Shown: piece by piece, positions 1 to 5,057 of the stretch | Layout: the number at the start of each line of letters is the position of its first letter | How positions within the stretch are numbered: position 1 is the first letter of the stretch | Assembly (NCBI GenBank): GCA_020438665.1 | Contig: JAGQUE010000167.1 | Coordinates: forward strand, 1 to 5,057 | Direction: 5' to 3' | From: Nocardioidaceae bacterium | GTDB taxonomy: Bacteria; Actinomycetota; Actinomycetes; Propionibacteriales; Nocardioidaceae | Length of the DNA: 5,057 nucleotides | The notes under the pieces: model-generated | Told to the model about the DNA's origin: nothing | Seen by the model: the letters and a program-made list of their open reading frames with translations, nothing else | The model's database searches: none | Position numbers and translations under genes: made by a program

Positions 1-978
1 GGCTCGGTCTCGGGTGGATGCGTCGAGGGTGCGGTCTATGAGCTGGGCCAGGAGGTGGTCGCGTCAGGGGTCCCCGAGCTCACCCGCTATGGCGTCTCCG
101 ACGACGATGCATTCGCCGTCGGGCTCACCTGCGGCGGCATCCTCGACGTCTTCGTGGAGAAGGTCGACCGCGAGACGTTCCCCGAGCTGGGGGACGTCGC
201 GGCCGACATCGAGGCGGGTCGCCCGGTGGCGCTCGCCACGATCATCGACCACCCGGATCCGTCCGTCGTGGGCCGTCGCGTGGTGATCCACCCCGATGAG
301 CTGTCGATGGCGAGCCTGGGGAGCGACCGGATGGACGAGGCGGTCCGCGACGACGCGCTGGGGCTGCTGGCGCTCGGCCACAACGCCACGCTCTCCTATG
401 GCCCCGATGGCGAACGACGCGGCGAGGGCATGCGGGTGTTCGTGTGGGCGTTCGCGCCCAAGCCGCGGATGCTGGTGTTCGGCGCGATCGACTTCGCCGC
501 GGCGGTGGCGCGGGTCGGGTCGTTCCTGGGCTACCACGTGACGGTCTGCGACGCCCGTGAGGTGTTCGCGACCCACTCCCGGTTCCCCGACGCCGACGAG
601 GTCGTCGTGGACTGGCCCCACCGCTACCTGCGCGCCGAGGTGGAGGCGGGTCGCGTCGACGCGCGGACGGTGCTGTGCGTGCTGACCCACGACCCCAAGT
701 TCGACGTCCCCCTTCTCGAGGTGGCGCTGCGGCTCCCCAATGTGGCCTATGTCGGGGCGATGGGATCGCGGCGGACGCACACCGACCGGCTCGCCCGGCT
801 TCAGGAGGCCGGGCTCAGCGGCGAGGAGATCGCGCGGCTGTCGTCGCCCATCGGGCTGGACCTCGGCGCGCGTACGCCGGAGGAGACCGCGATCTCGATC
901 GCGGCCGAGATCATCGGCAGCCGCTGGGGCGGCTCGGGACGCAGCCTGGCCGACACCGACGGCCGCATCCACCACTGA
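1..978 (+). CDS. XdhC/CoxI-family molybdenum cofactor maturation protein (5'-truncated by window)
   Basis: The frame is open from base 1, so the true start lies upstream; 325 residues are visible. The first residues read GSVSGGCVEGAV, a conserved stretch of the XdhC/CoxI N-terminal domain that usually lies some 40-50 residues into the protein, so the GTG at 55 is internal. LTCGGILDVFVE (about residues 42-53) continues that domain. From residue 156 a Rossmann-type segment begins (MLVFGAIDFAAAVARVG, then VTVCDARE), followed by VLTHDPKFD, YVGAMGSRRTH (250-259) and GLDLGARTPEETA (286-297), the usual C-terminal XdhC signature. Characterised family members bind the molybdenum cofactor and help insert its sulfurated form into xanthine dehydrogenase-type enzymes in the cytoplasm. 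The gene lies on the same strand as the coxS/coxL pair, about 2.5 kb upstream, which fits that role. The C-terminus (GRIHH, stop at 976-978) looks intact. Family assignment is firm; which enzyme it serves is inferred. Confidence 0.93.
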   Translation, partial: GSVSGGCVEGAVYELGQEVVASGVPELTRYGVSDDDAFAVGLTCGGILDVFVEKVDRETFPELGDVAADIEAGRPVALATIIDHPDPSVVGRRVVIHPDELSMASLGSDRMDEAVRDDALGLLALGHNATLSYGPDGERRGEGMRVFVWAFAPKPRMLVFGAIDFAAAVARVGSFLGYHVTVCDAREVFATHSRFPDADEVVVDWPHRYLRAEVEAGRVDARTVLCVLTHDPKFDVPLLEVALRLPNVAYVGAMGSRRTHTDRLARLQEAGLSGEEIARLSSPIGLDLGARTPEETAISIAAEIIGSRWGGSGRSLADTDGRIHH

Positions 979-998
979 CTTCTTTCTCGTTCAAGTTC

Positions 999-1028
999 TG
1001 TACAGGGGCGGCCCGAGCGCGCTACTCT
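999..1028 (+). promoter_or_regulatory. possible promoter upstream of the hairpin-rich region
   Basis: A -35-like TGTACA (999-1004, four of six matches to TTGACA, inside the palindrome CTGTACAG at 998-1005) is followed after 18 bases by TACTCT (1023-1028), which fits the TAnnnT -10 pattern of actinobacterial housekeeping promoters. The predicted transcription start, about 1034-1036, falls at the first base of the hairpin region. That placement is suggestive, but both boxes are weak matches and short boxes occur by chance. Confidence 0.3.
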
Positions 1029-1035
1029 GCTTCTG

Positions 1036-1051
1036 GCTACGTAACCGTAGC
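1036..1051 (+). repeat. short inverted repeat overlapping stem 1 of the candidate RNA
   Basis: GCTACG (1036-1041) and CGTAGC (1046-1051) are perfect complements around the loop TAAC. This 6-bp hairpin shares bases 1040-1047 with stem 1 of the candidate RNA, so the two cannot form together. It could be an alternative fold or a small DNA-binding site. Confidence 0.5.
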
Positions 1052-1180
1052 TTTGGGAGGAGTCGCGGTTACGCAGTCCTCACCGCGGTTCCACCGGGAG
1101 ACGGACGGGGGGTTCGTCCCCGGTGGACCGACGCGGGGACACGGAGCGCGGTCGGCAAGTGGGGTGCCGATCGCGCTTCG
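1036..1180 (+). ncRNA. candidate structured RNA or mRNA leader with three successive hairpins
   Basis: This non-coding stretch holds three consecutive stems. Stem 1: CGTAACCG (1040-1047) pairs perfectly with CGGTTACG (1066-1073). Stem 2: 1090-1098 pairs with 1119-1127 (9 bp) and, past a single bulged A at 1099, 1100-1106 pairs with 1112-1118 (7 bp including one G-U), closing a GGGGG loop. Stem 3: 1142-1157 pairs with 1165-1180, 16 bp without interruption including two G-U pairs, with loop 1158-1164. All three wobble pairs are G-U when the plus strand is transcribed and would be C-A mismatches on the other strand, which favours a plus-strand RNA. It could be a 5' leader of the regulator gene at 1260, a separate small RNA, or the 3' end of the xdhC transcript. 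I do not recognise a known riboswitch consensus. High GC makes chance stems likelier, so the RNA remains a hypothesis. Confidence 0.45.
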
Positions 1181-1208
1181 ATCCATGTCGGGGCGTGGAC
1201 CGGCGGGC

Positions 1209-1214
1209 TAGTGT
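1209..1214 (+). promoter_or_regulatory. possible -10 box for the GAF regulator gene
   Basis: TAGTGT matches the TAnnnT form of actinobacterial -10 elements and lies 45 bases before the ATG at 1260. A start near 1220 would give a leader of about 40 bases. No good -35 is visible 17-18 bases upstream (TGTCGG at 1186-1191 is a poor match), so this is weak evidence. Confidence 0.3.
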
Positions 1215-1219
1215 GACCT

Positions 1220-1238
1220 CGGGCACACCGCGTGCCCG
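1220..1238 (+). repeat. 7-bp perfect inverted repeat before the GAF regulator gene
   Basis: CGGGCAC (1220-1226) and GTGCCCG (1232-1238) are exact complements around a five-base spacer. The element lies just downstream of the possible -10 box and 21 bases before the start codon. This position suits either an operator for autoregulation or a 5' hairpin in the mRNA. The sequence cannot distinguish these. Confidence 0.5.
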
Positions 1239-1250
1239 GCTGACACGTCC

Positions 1251-1255
1251 GGGAG
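1251..1255 (+). promoter_or_regulatory. ribosome binding site of the GAF regulator
   Basis: GGGAG sits four bases before the ATG at 1260. It is the only purine-rich site near the start of this frame and supports the ATG chosen. Confidence 0.6.
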
Positions 1256-1259
1256 CACG

Positions 1260-2495
1260 ATGACGAGCACACGCGGCGAGCTGCACCAGCGCAGGCTCCG
1301 CGCCGTCCAGGCGTGGACCTCGTTCATCGAGTCGGGCGACCAGGCCTCGCCACTCGTGCGGCCCGAGATCCTCCGCTCCTGGGAGGTCTCCCGCGCCGCC
1401 ATCACCCCCGACGTGCGCGAGGCGCCGATGGCCGACGAGTCCGACACTGCCGCCTTCTGGCGTGAGTCGCCGCTCCAGACCGCGGTGTCCCGCGTGGAGG
1501 CCGAGCTGCGGCGCACCGCCGAGGACGGCGACCTGGTGCTCGCCGTCACCGACGAGCAGACCCGGATCCTGTGGACCTATGGCGGCCGGGTGATGCGCCG
1601 CAAGGCCGAGACCGTCAACTTCGTGGCCGGCGGCCGGTGGGACGAGCAGTCGGTCGGCACCAACGCCCTGGCGATCGCCGCGCGGCAAGGCACGCCGTCC
1701 ATGGTGTTCAGCGCCGAGCACTATGCCCCGATGGTGCACAACTGGGTCTGCTGGGCGGCGCCGGTCCACGACCCCCGCACCGGCACCCAGCTGGGCGTCA
1801 TCGACCTGTCGACCACCTGGGACCGCACCCACCCCATCGGGCTCGCCACCGCTCGCGTCCTCGCACGGCTGATCGAGACCGCCATGCCCCACATGGGCGG
1901 GGCCCTGCTCCACGACACCGAGGAGGCCACGCCCGGCCTGGTCCTCACCGTGCTCGGCAACGTCGAGGCGCGGCTCGACGGGCAGCGGCTGCTGCTCAAC
2001 CGGCGGCAGACCGAGATCCTCGCGCTGCTGGCCCTCCACCCCGAGGGGCTGTCGTCGGAGCACCTGCACGCGCTGGTCTATGGCGACCAGTCGGTGACGA
2101 TGTCGACGCTCAAGGCCGAGGTGTCCCATCTGCGCAGCGCCCTGGGCGGCCAGCTCGCCAGCCGGCCCTACCGCCTGATGATGCCCGTGACCACCGACGT
2201 CGACACGGTGCTCGGCGCCATCCGCCGGGGCGATGTCGTCGGCGCGGTCGCGGCCTATGGCGGCGACCTGATGCCGGGCAGCAACTCACCGGCCCTCGCC
2301 GAATATGCCGAATATGTCGCCGTCGCCGTCCGCGAGGCCCTGCTCGCCCACCCCGAGCCTGCCGCCGTGCTCCGTTACACCGAGCTCGCTCCCTATGACA
2401 CCGAGGTCGTCGAGGCCTGCCTGACCCGGCTGGCCGGCCAGCCGCACCCGTCGATCCCGCTGCTCAAGGGCCGGCTCGCTGCGGCGGCACGCTGA
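1260..2495 (+). CDS. GAF-domain transcriptional regulator with AcoR-like N-terminus and winged-helix/BTAD-like C-terminus
   Basis: The 411-residue protein opens with RPEILRSW (34-41), like the start of AcoR-type regulators. A GAF domain follows at about 88-210, with GGRWDEQSVGTNALA (124-138), SAEHYAPMVHNW (151-162) and LGVIDLS (178-184), all typical of the AcoR GAF family. AcoR itself continues into a sigma-54 AAA+ domain and a Fis-type helix; both are absent. Instead, residues 228-310 (VLGNVEARLDGQRLLL, then ALLALHPEGLSSEHL, TLKAEVSHLRSALG, SRPYRL) resemble an OmpR-type winged helix, and 312-360 (AAYGGDLMPGSNSPAL) resembles the start of a BTAD-type helical domain. It is probably a cytoplasmic DNA-binding protein whose GAF domain senses a small ligand. 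An inverted repeat at 1220-1238 is a candidate site for autoregulation. It lies between xdhC and coxSL on the same strand, so control of the hydroxylase genes is plausible but not shown. Ligand unknown. No transmembrane segment is evident. Confidence 0.88.
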   Translation: MTSTRGELHQRRLRAVQAWTSFIESGDQASPLVRPEILRSWEVSRAAITPDVREAPMADESDTAAFWRESPLQTAVSRVEAELRRTAEDGDLVLAVTDEQTRILWTYGGRVMRRKAETVNFVAGGRWDEQSVGTNALAIAARQGTPSMVFSAEHYAPMVHNWVCWAAPVHDPRTGTQLGVIDLSTTWDRTHPIGLATARVLARLIETAMPHMGGALLHDTEEATPGLVLTVLGNVEARLDGQRLLLNRRQTEILALLALHPEGLSSEHLHALVYGDQSVTMSTLKAEVSHLRSALGGQLASRPYRLMMPVTTDVDTVLGAIRRGDVVGAVAAYGGDLMPGSNSPALAEYAEYVAVAVREALLAHPEPAAVLRYTELAPYDTEVVEACLTRLAGQPHPSIPLLKGRLAAAAR

Positions 2496-2509
2496 GCGGT
2501 GTCCCGCTC
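2494..2509. terminator. possible bidirectional terminator hairpin between convergent genes
   Basis: GAGCGG (2494-2499) and CCGCTC (2504-2509) form a perfect 6-bp stem with loop TGTC. It overlaps the regulator's stop codon and ends four bases before the stop codon of the opposing gene. An outer GCTGA (2491-2495) and TCAGC (2514-2518) offer an alternative 5-bp pairing. There is no T-tract, as is common for actinobacterial terminators, so function is uncertain. Confidence 0.35.
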
Positions 2510-2513
2510 GAGG

Positions 2514-3299
2514 TCAGCAGAACTCGTCGAGCAGTCGGTAGTAGGTCAACCGGGACTCATCCGGGTCGCCGACGCCGTACGCCGCCATGAACGCGGCCGC
2601 CGCCTCCGCGCCGTACTGCGGGTTGAGGTCGGTGGTCGACATGCTGCGAGTGAGGAGCGCGAGGTCGAGGTAGCGGTCCGCCACCCCGAGCCGTCCCAGG
2701 TCGACCACGCCGGTCGGAGTCAGCGTCTGGGGGTCGAGCAGCAGGTTGGGCAGACAGGCGTCCCCGTGGCAGACCACGAGGTCGTGGGCCTCCGCTGCCT
2801 CCGCGCGCGACCGACCCGCCACGACCTCGGCGAGCAGGTTCTCGGCTGTCCGGCCGTGCCGGTCGGGGTCGAGGTTGTCCAGGTCGACCGACCCGGAGGC
2901 CGCCGCGCGCTCCGCGGCGGCGACGGTCACGGCGAGCCGGCGGTCGAAGGGGCAGTCGGCGACCGGCAGGTCGTGGAGGTCGCGCAGGAGGCCGGCGAGC
3001 CGCGGGAGGGCGTCGCCGACCCTGGCGGGGCGCAGGTCGCTGGCGGGGACGCCCGGCACCGCCGAGGTCACGAGCGTCGCGGACTCCGCGCCCTCGACCC
3101 AGTCGAGAACGGTCGGTGCCGGGAAGCCGGTGCCCGCCAGCCAGGCGACCCGGTCCCGCTCGGCCACCAGCTCGGCTCGAGTTAGGGGATCGCGAGCGGT
3201 CTTCGCGTACGCCGCGCCGTCGCGGCGGCGCCGTACCTCCGCCCGCGTAGCGCCGCGGGTGACGTCCTCCCACTGATCCACGGCTGCGCAGTCAACCAC
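2514..3299 (-). CDS. aminoglycoside 3'-phosphotransferase-like kinase (APH(3') type)
   Basis: This 261-residue protein, close in length to APH(3')-IIa (264), carries the whole APH catalytic core. AYAK (30-33) holds the probable ATP-binding lysine. VVCHGDACLPN (175-185) holds the catalytic-loop aspartate D180 and the metal-binding N185. VVDLGRLGVADRYLDLAL (198-215) holds the metal-binding D200. It ends in YYRLLDEF, almost the C-terminus of APH(3')-II. Such enzymes transfer phosphate from ATP to the 3'-hydroxyl of kanamycin or neomycin in the cytoplasm; these motifs match APH(3') better than the broad APH/choline kinase superfamily. The GTG start at 3297-3299 has no clear ribosome binding site, and a second GTG at codon 7 has none either, so the exact start is uncertain. 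It faces the regulator convergently (18-base gap) and diverges from coxS across a large palindrome. All three Tyr codons followed by G are TAC, unlike the two upstream genes. Drug substrate unproven. Confidence 0.88.
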   Translation of the reverse strand: MVDCAAVDQWEDVTRGATRAEVRRRRDGAAYAKTARDPLTRAELVAERDRVAWLAGTGFPAPTVLDWVEGAESATLVTSAVPGVPASDLRPARVGDALPRLAGLLRDLHDLPVADCPFDRRLAVTVAAAERAAASGSVDLDNLDPDRHGRTAENLLAEVVAGRSRAEAAEAHDLVVCHGDACLPNLLLDPQTLTPTGVVDLGRLGVADRYLDLALLTRSMSTTDLNPQYGAEAAAAFMAAYGVGDPDESRLTYYRLLDEFC

Positions 3300-3305
3300 G
3301 GCGCG

Positions 3306-3361
3306 GTCAGTTCTCGGCCGAAGCTGTCACTTCTCGGCCGGAACTTCGGCCGAGAAGTGAC
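3306..3361. repeat. three copies of a 15-bp unit, two direct and one inverted, at 20-21-bp steps
   Basis: GTCAGTTCTCGGCCG (3306-3320) and GTCACTTCTCGGCCG (3326-3340) differ at one base and are exactly 20 bp apart. A third copy lies inverted at 3347-3361. Midpoints at 3313, 3333 and 3354 put the copies about two helical turns apart, on one face of the DNA. The first copy begins seven bases upstream of the phosphotransferase start codon. This could be an operator array in the divergent promoter region, or part of a dispersed palindromic repeat. Confidence 0.8.
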
Positions 3362-3367
3362 AGCTTC
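3320..3367. repeat. 21-bp perfect-stem inverted repeat (loop of six)
   Basis: Bases 3320-3340 and 3347-3367 are exact reverse complements (21 bp) around the spacer GAACTT. The stem is perfect on both strands, so it could form a DNA cruciform or an RNA hairpin from either direction. The left part of the right arm (3344-3356) can also pair for 13 bp with 3311-3323, giving two competing folds. No T-tract follows on either side, and both flanking genes point away from it, so an ordinary terminator role is unlikely. Confidence 0.85.
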
Positions 3368-3384
3368 ACCGGCCGGCCGGTGAA
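3365..3384. repeat. perfect 20-bp palindrome centred on GGCCGGCC
   Basis: TTCACCGGCC (3365-3374) is followed directly by its reverse complement GGCCGGTGAA (3375-3384) with no spacer. It overlaps the end of the 21-bp stem by three bases, so the two palindromes are fused. It lies 97 bases before the coxS start codon and is a candidate binding site for a dimeric regulator of coxS or of the divergent kinase gene. Confidence 0.8.
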
Positions 3385-3467
3385 ACCGACGGCCCGCCGA
3401 CGCCTCCCAACCCGCGACCAACCTTGCGTGTCTACGCTCCGGTGAGACCCACGTCACACCCACGCCT

Positions 3468-3474
3468 AGGGGAG
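3468..3474 (+). promoter_or_regulatory. ribosome binding site of coxS
   Basis: AGGGGAG lies seven bases before the ATG at 3482. It fixes this ATG as the start and agrees with the usual length of the protein family. Confidence 0.75.
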
Positions 3475-3481
3475 CTACCGC

Positions 3482-3945
<464 letters not shown>

Positions 3946-3949
<4 letters not shown>

Positions 3950-5057
3950 CGACCACCCAGGACGCGCCGGCCCCCGAGATCGGGCAGTCCCGCCGGCGCA
4001 AGGAGGACCAGCGGCTGATCACCGGTCGAACCCGCTGGACCGACAACATCGTGCTCCCGGGCATGCTGCACCTGGCGATGGTGCGCAGCCCGTTCGCCCA
4101 CGCCAAGATCGTCAGCATCGACACGTCCGCCGCCGCGGCCGCGACCAACGTCGTCGCCGTCCTGACGGGAGCCGACTTCGGCGACGAGATGGGCGTGTGC
4201 ATCAACGCCTGGCCGATCACCCCCGACCAGGTCACCCCCGGCCACCCGCCGATGCCCAGTGACCGTGTCACCTTCGCCGGCGAGATCGTCGCCGTCGTGG
4301 TCGCTCGCAGCGCCGCCGAGGCCCGCGACGCCGCCGAGCTTGTCGACGTCGAGTACGACGAGCTGCCGGCCGCGCTGGACCTCAAGGAGGCCGCGGAGGA
4401 CACGGTGCTGGCCCACCCCGACCTCGGCACCAACAAGAGCGCCCTGTGGGTGTTCGACTCCGCCGAGGCCGGCACGGGCGGCAGCACCGACGAGGCGATC
4501 GCCCAGGCCCGCCAGGACGGCATCGTCATCGAGCGCGAATACCGCCAGCAGCGCCTCATCCCGGCGTTCATGGAGCCGCGCTCGGTCGTGGTCGACCCGA
4601 CGGGGGAGCAGCTGACCATGTGGTCGGCGACCCAGATCCCCCACATCCTGCGGTTCGCCCTCGCGGCGACCACCGGGGTGCCCGAGTCCAAGATCCGTGT
4701 CATCGCCCCCGATGTGGGCGGCGGGTTCGGCGGCAAGCTCCAGACAACGCCGGAGGAGTGGATCGTCTGGGCCGTCGCCCGGCGGCTCGGCAAGCCCGCC
4801 AAGTACACCGAGACCCGCTCGGAGTCGCTGGTCTCCGGCCACCACGGTCGCGACCAGTGGCAGCGGTTGACCCTCGCCGCGACCAAGGACGGCGTCGTGA
4901 CCGGCCTCAAGGTCGACCTGCTGGCCGACCTCGGCGCCTATGTCTCGCTCGTCGGCGGCGGCGTGCCGGTGCTCGGTGCGTTCATGTTCAACGCGATCTA
5001 CAAGATCCCGGCCTACCACTGGCAGGTCCAGACGGTGTTGACCAACAAGACCTGGAC
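3946..5057 (+). CDS. coxL: molybdopterin-binding large subunit of a CO dehydrogenase/xanthine dehydrogenase-family hydroxylase (3'-truncated by window)
   Basis: The frame from GTG 3946 stays open to the window end, giving 370 of an expected 780-800 residues. [20 protein letters not shown] (12-31) and [19 protein letters not shown] (37-55) open the a/b-hammerhead domain, which runs to about 140. The first molybdopterin-binding domain follows with FMEPRSVVV (208-216), WSATQIPH (226-233) and DVGGGFGGK (256-264). Q230 and F261-G262 correspond to Q240 and F271-G272 of Oligotropha CoxL, which contact the molybdenum cofactor. With this ten-residue offset, the active-site loop should fall near residue 378, about eight residues past the window edge (last residues TNKTW), so form I and form II cannot be told apart directly. 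The subunit oxidises the substrate at a molybdenum centre and passes electrons to CoxS. The gene overlaps coxS by four bases. An S-L order without M upstream favours form II. An antisense open frame covering much of it is a high-GC artefact. Confidence 0.93.

Noticed and set aside
55..978. GTG at 55 as the start of the XdhC gene
   Set aside because: The frame is open to base 1 and the upstream residues (GSVSGGCVEGAV) are conserved family sequence, so this GTG is an internal valine.
1090..1127. Actinobacterial 6C small RNA on the minus strand, because the loop is C-rich there
   Set aside because: 6C RNAs have two hairpins with runs of at least six C in each loop. Only one such loop exists here, and the G-U pairs favour the plus strand.
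1036..1180. Known riboswitch classes (cobalamin, SAM-I, SAM-IV, c-di-AMP ydaO, ZTP)
   Set aside because: Short resemblances such as GGGGTGCC or CCACCGGG occur, but the invariant core segments of these classes, as I recall them, are missing.
1053..1211. Small plus-strand frame after GGGAGGAG (1055-1062), reading VTQSSPRFHRETDGG and ending at TAG 1209-1211
   Set aside because: The Shine-Dalgarno-like site is followed by GTT ACG rather than GTG or ATG, and the only earlier start is a TTG before that site. The stretch is also filled by hairpins, so it is better explained as non-coding.
1080..2129. Long minus-strand open frame opposite the regulator
   Set aside because: It is the expected antisense artefact of a high-GC gene. 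Its product is low-complexity with no recognisable domain, while the plus-strand frame has clear GAF motifs.
3424..3438. TTGCGT (3424-3429) with TACGCT (3433-3438) as a coxS promoter
   Set aside because: The boxes are only three bases apart, and no acceptable -35 lies 16-19 bases before TACGCT.
3441..3458. CRP-like site GTGA...TCAC upstream of coxS
   Set aside because: The spacer is eight bases, not the six required by the TGTGA-N6-TCACA consensus, and the flanking bases do not match.

Overview
The window looks like chromosomal DNA from a high-GC actinobacterium. Codon third positions are almost all G or C, ribosome binding sites are GGGAG or GGGGAG, and GTG is used as a start. The protein set resembles that of Nocardioides and its relatives, but this placement is an inference from style and gene content only. 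Five protein genes are visible, and both the first and the last run off the window.

Layout: (1) 1-978 (+) is the 3' part of an XdhC/CoxI-family molybdenum cofactor maturation gene. (2) 979-1259 is a 281-base gap with an unusually dense set of hairpins (1036-1180), a possible promoter placed to start transcription at their edge, and a second -10-like box plus a 7-bp inverted repeat just before the next gene. (3) 1260-2495 (+) encodes a GAF-sensor transcriptional regulator with an AcoR-like N-terminal half, a winged-helix/BTAD-like C-terminal half and no sigma-54 AAA+ domain. (4) 2514-3299 (-) encodes an aminoglycoside phosphotransferase of the APH(3') type, convergent with the regulator, with a small shared hairpin between them. 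(5) 3300-3481 is a divergent intergenic region dominated by a compound palindrome: three copies of a 15-bp unit at 20-21-bp steps, running into a perfect 20-bp palindrome. (6) 3482-3949 (+) and 3946 to beyond the end (+) are the [2Fe-2S] small subunit (CoxS-type) and molybdopterin large subunit (CoxL-type) of a carbon monoxide dehydrogenase/xanthine dehydrogenase-family hydroxylase. They overlap by four bases and are translationally coupled.

How the genes may work together: CoxS and CoxL would form the electron-transfer and catalytic parts of a molybdenum hydroxylase. The flavin subunit (CoxM) is not in the window and is expected downstream. XdhC/CoxI-type proteins mature the molybdenum cofactor of such enzymes, so the XdhC gene fits the same enzyme system. 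The GAF regulator may respond to a small molecule and control the cluster, but nothing in the sequence proves that link. The phosphotransferase gene is oriented against its neighbours and has no obvious role in the hydroxylase pathway.

The window stops roughly eight residues before the active-site loop (AYRCSFR or AYRGAGR) that separates true CO dehydrogenase (form I) from the form II group. The S-L gene order with no M gene upstream leans towards form II. The two most unusual non-coding objects are the hairpin-rich region 1036-1180 and the compound palindrome 3306-3384. No mobile element, CRISPR array, tRNA or rRNA was seen.
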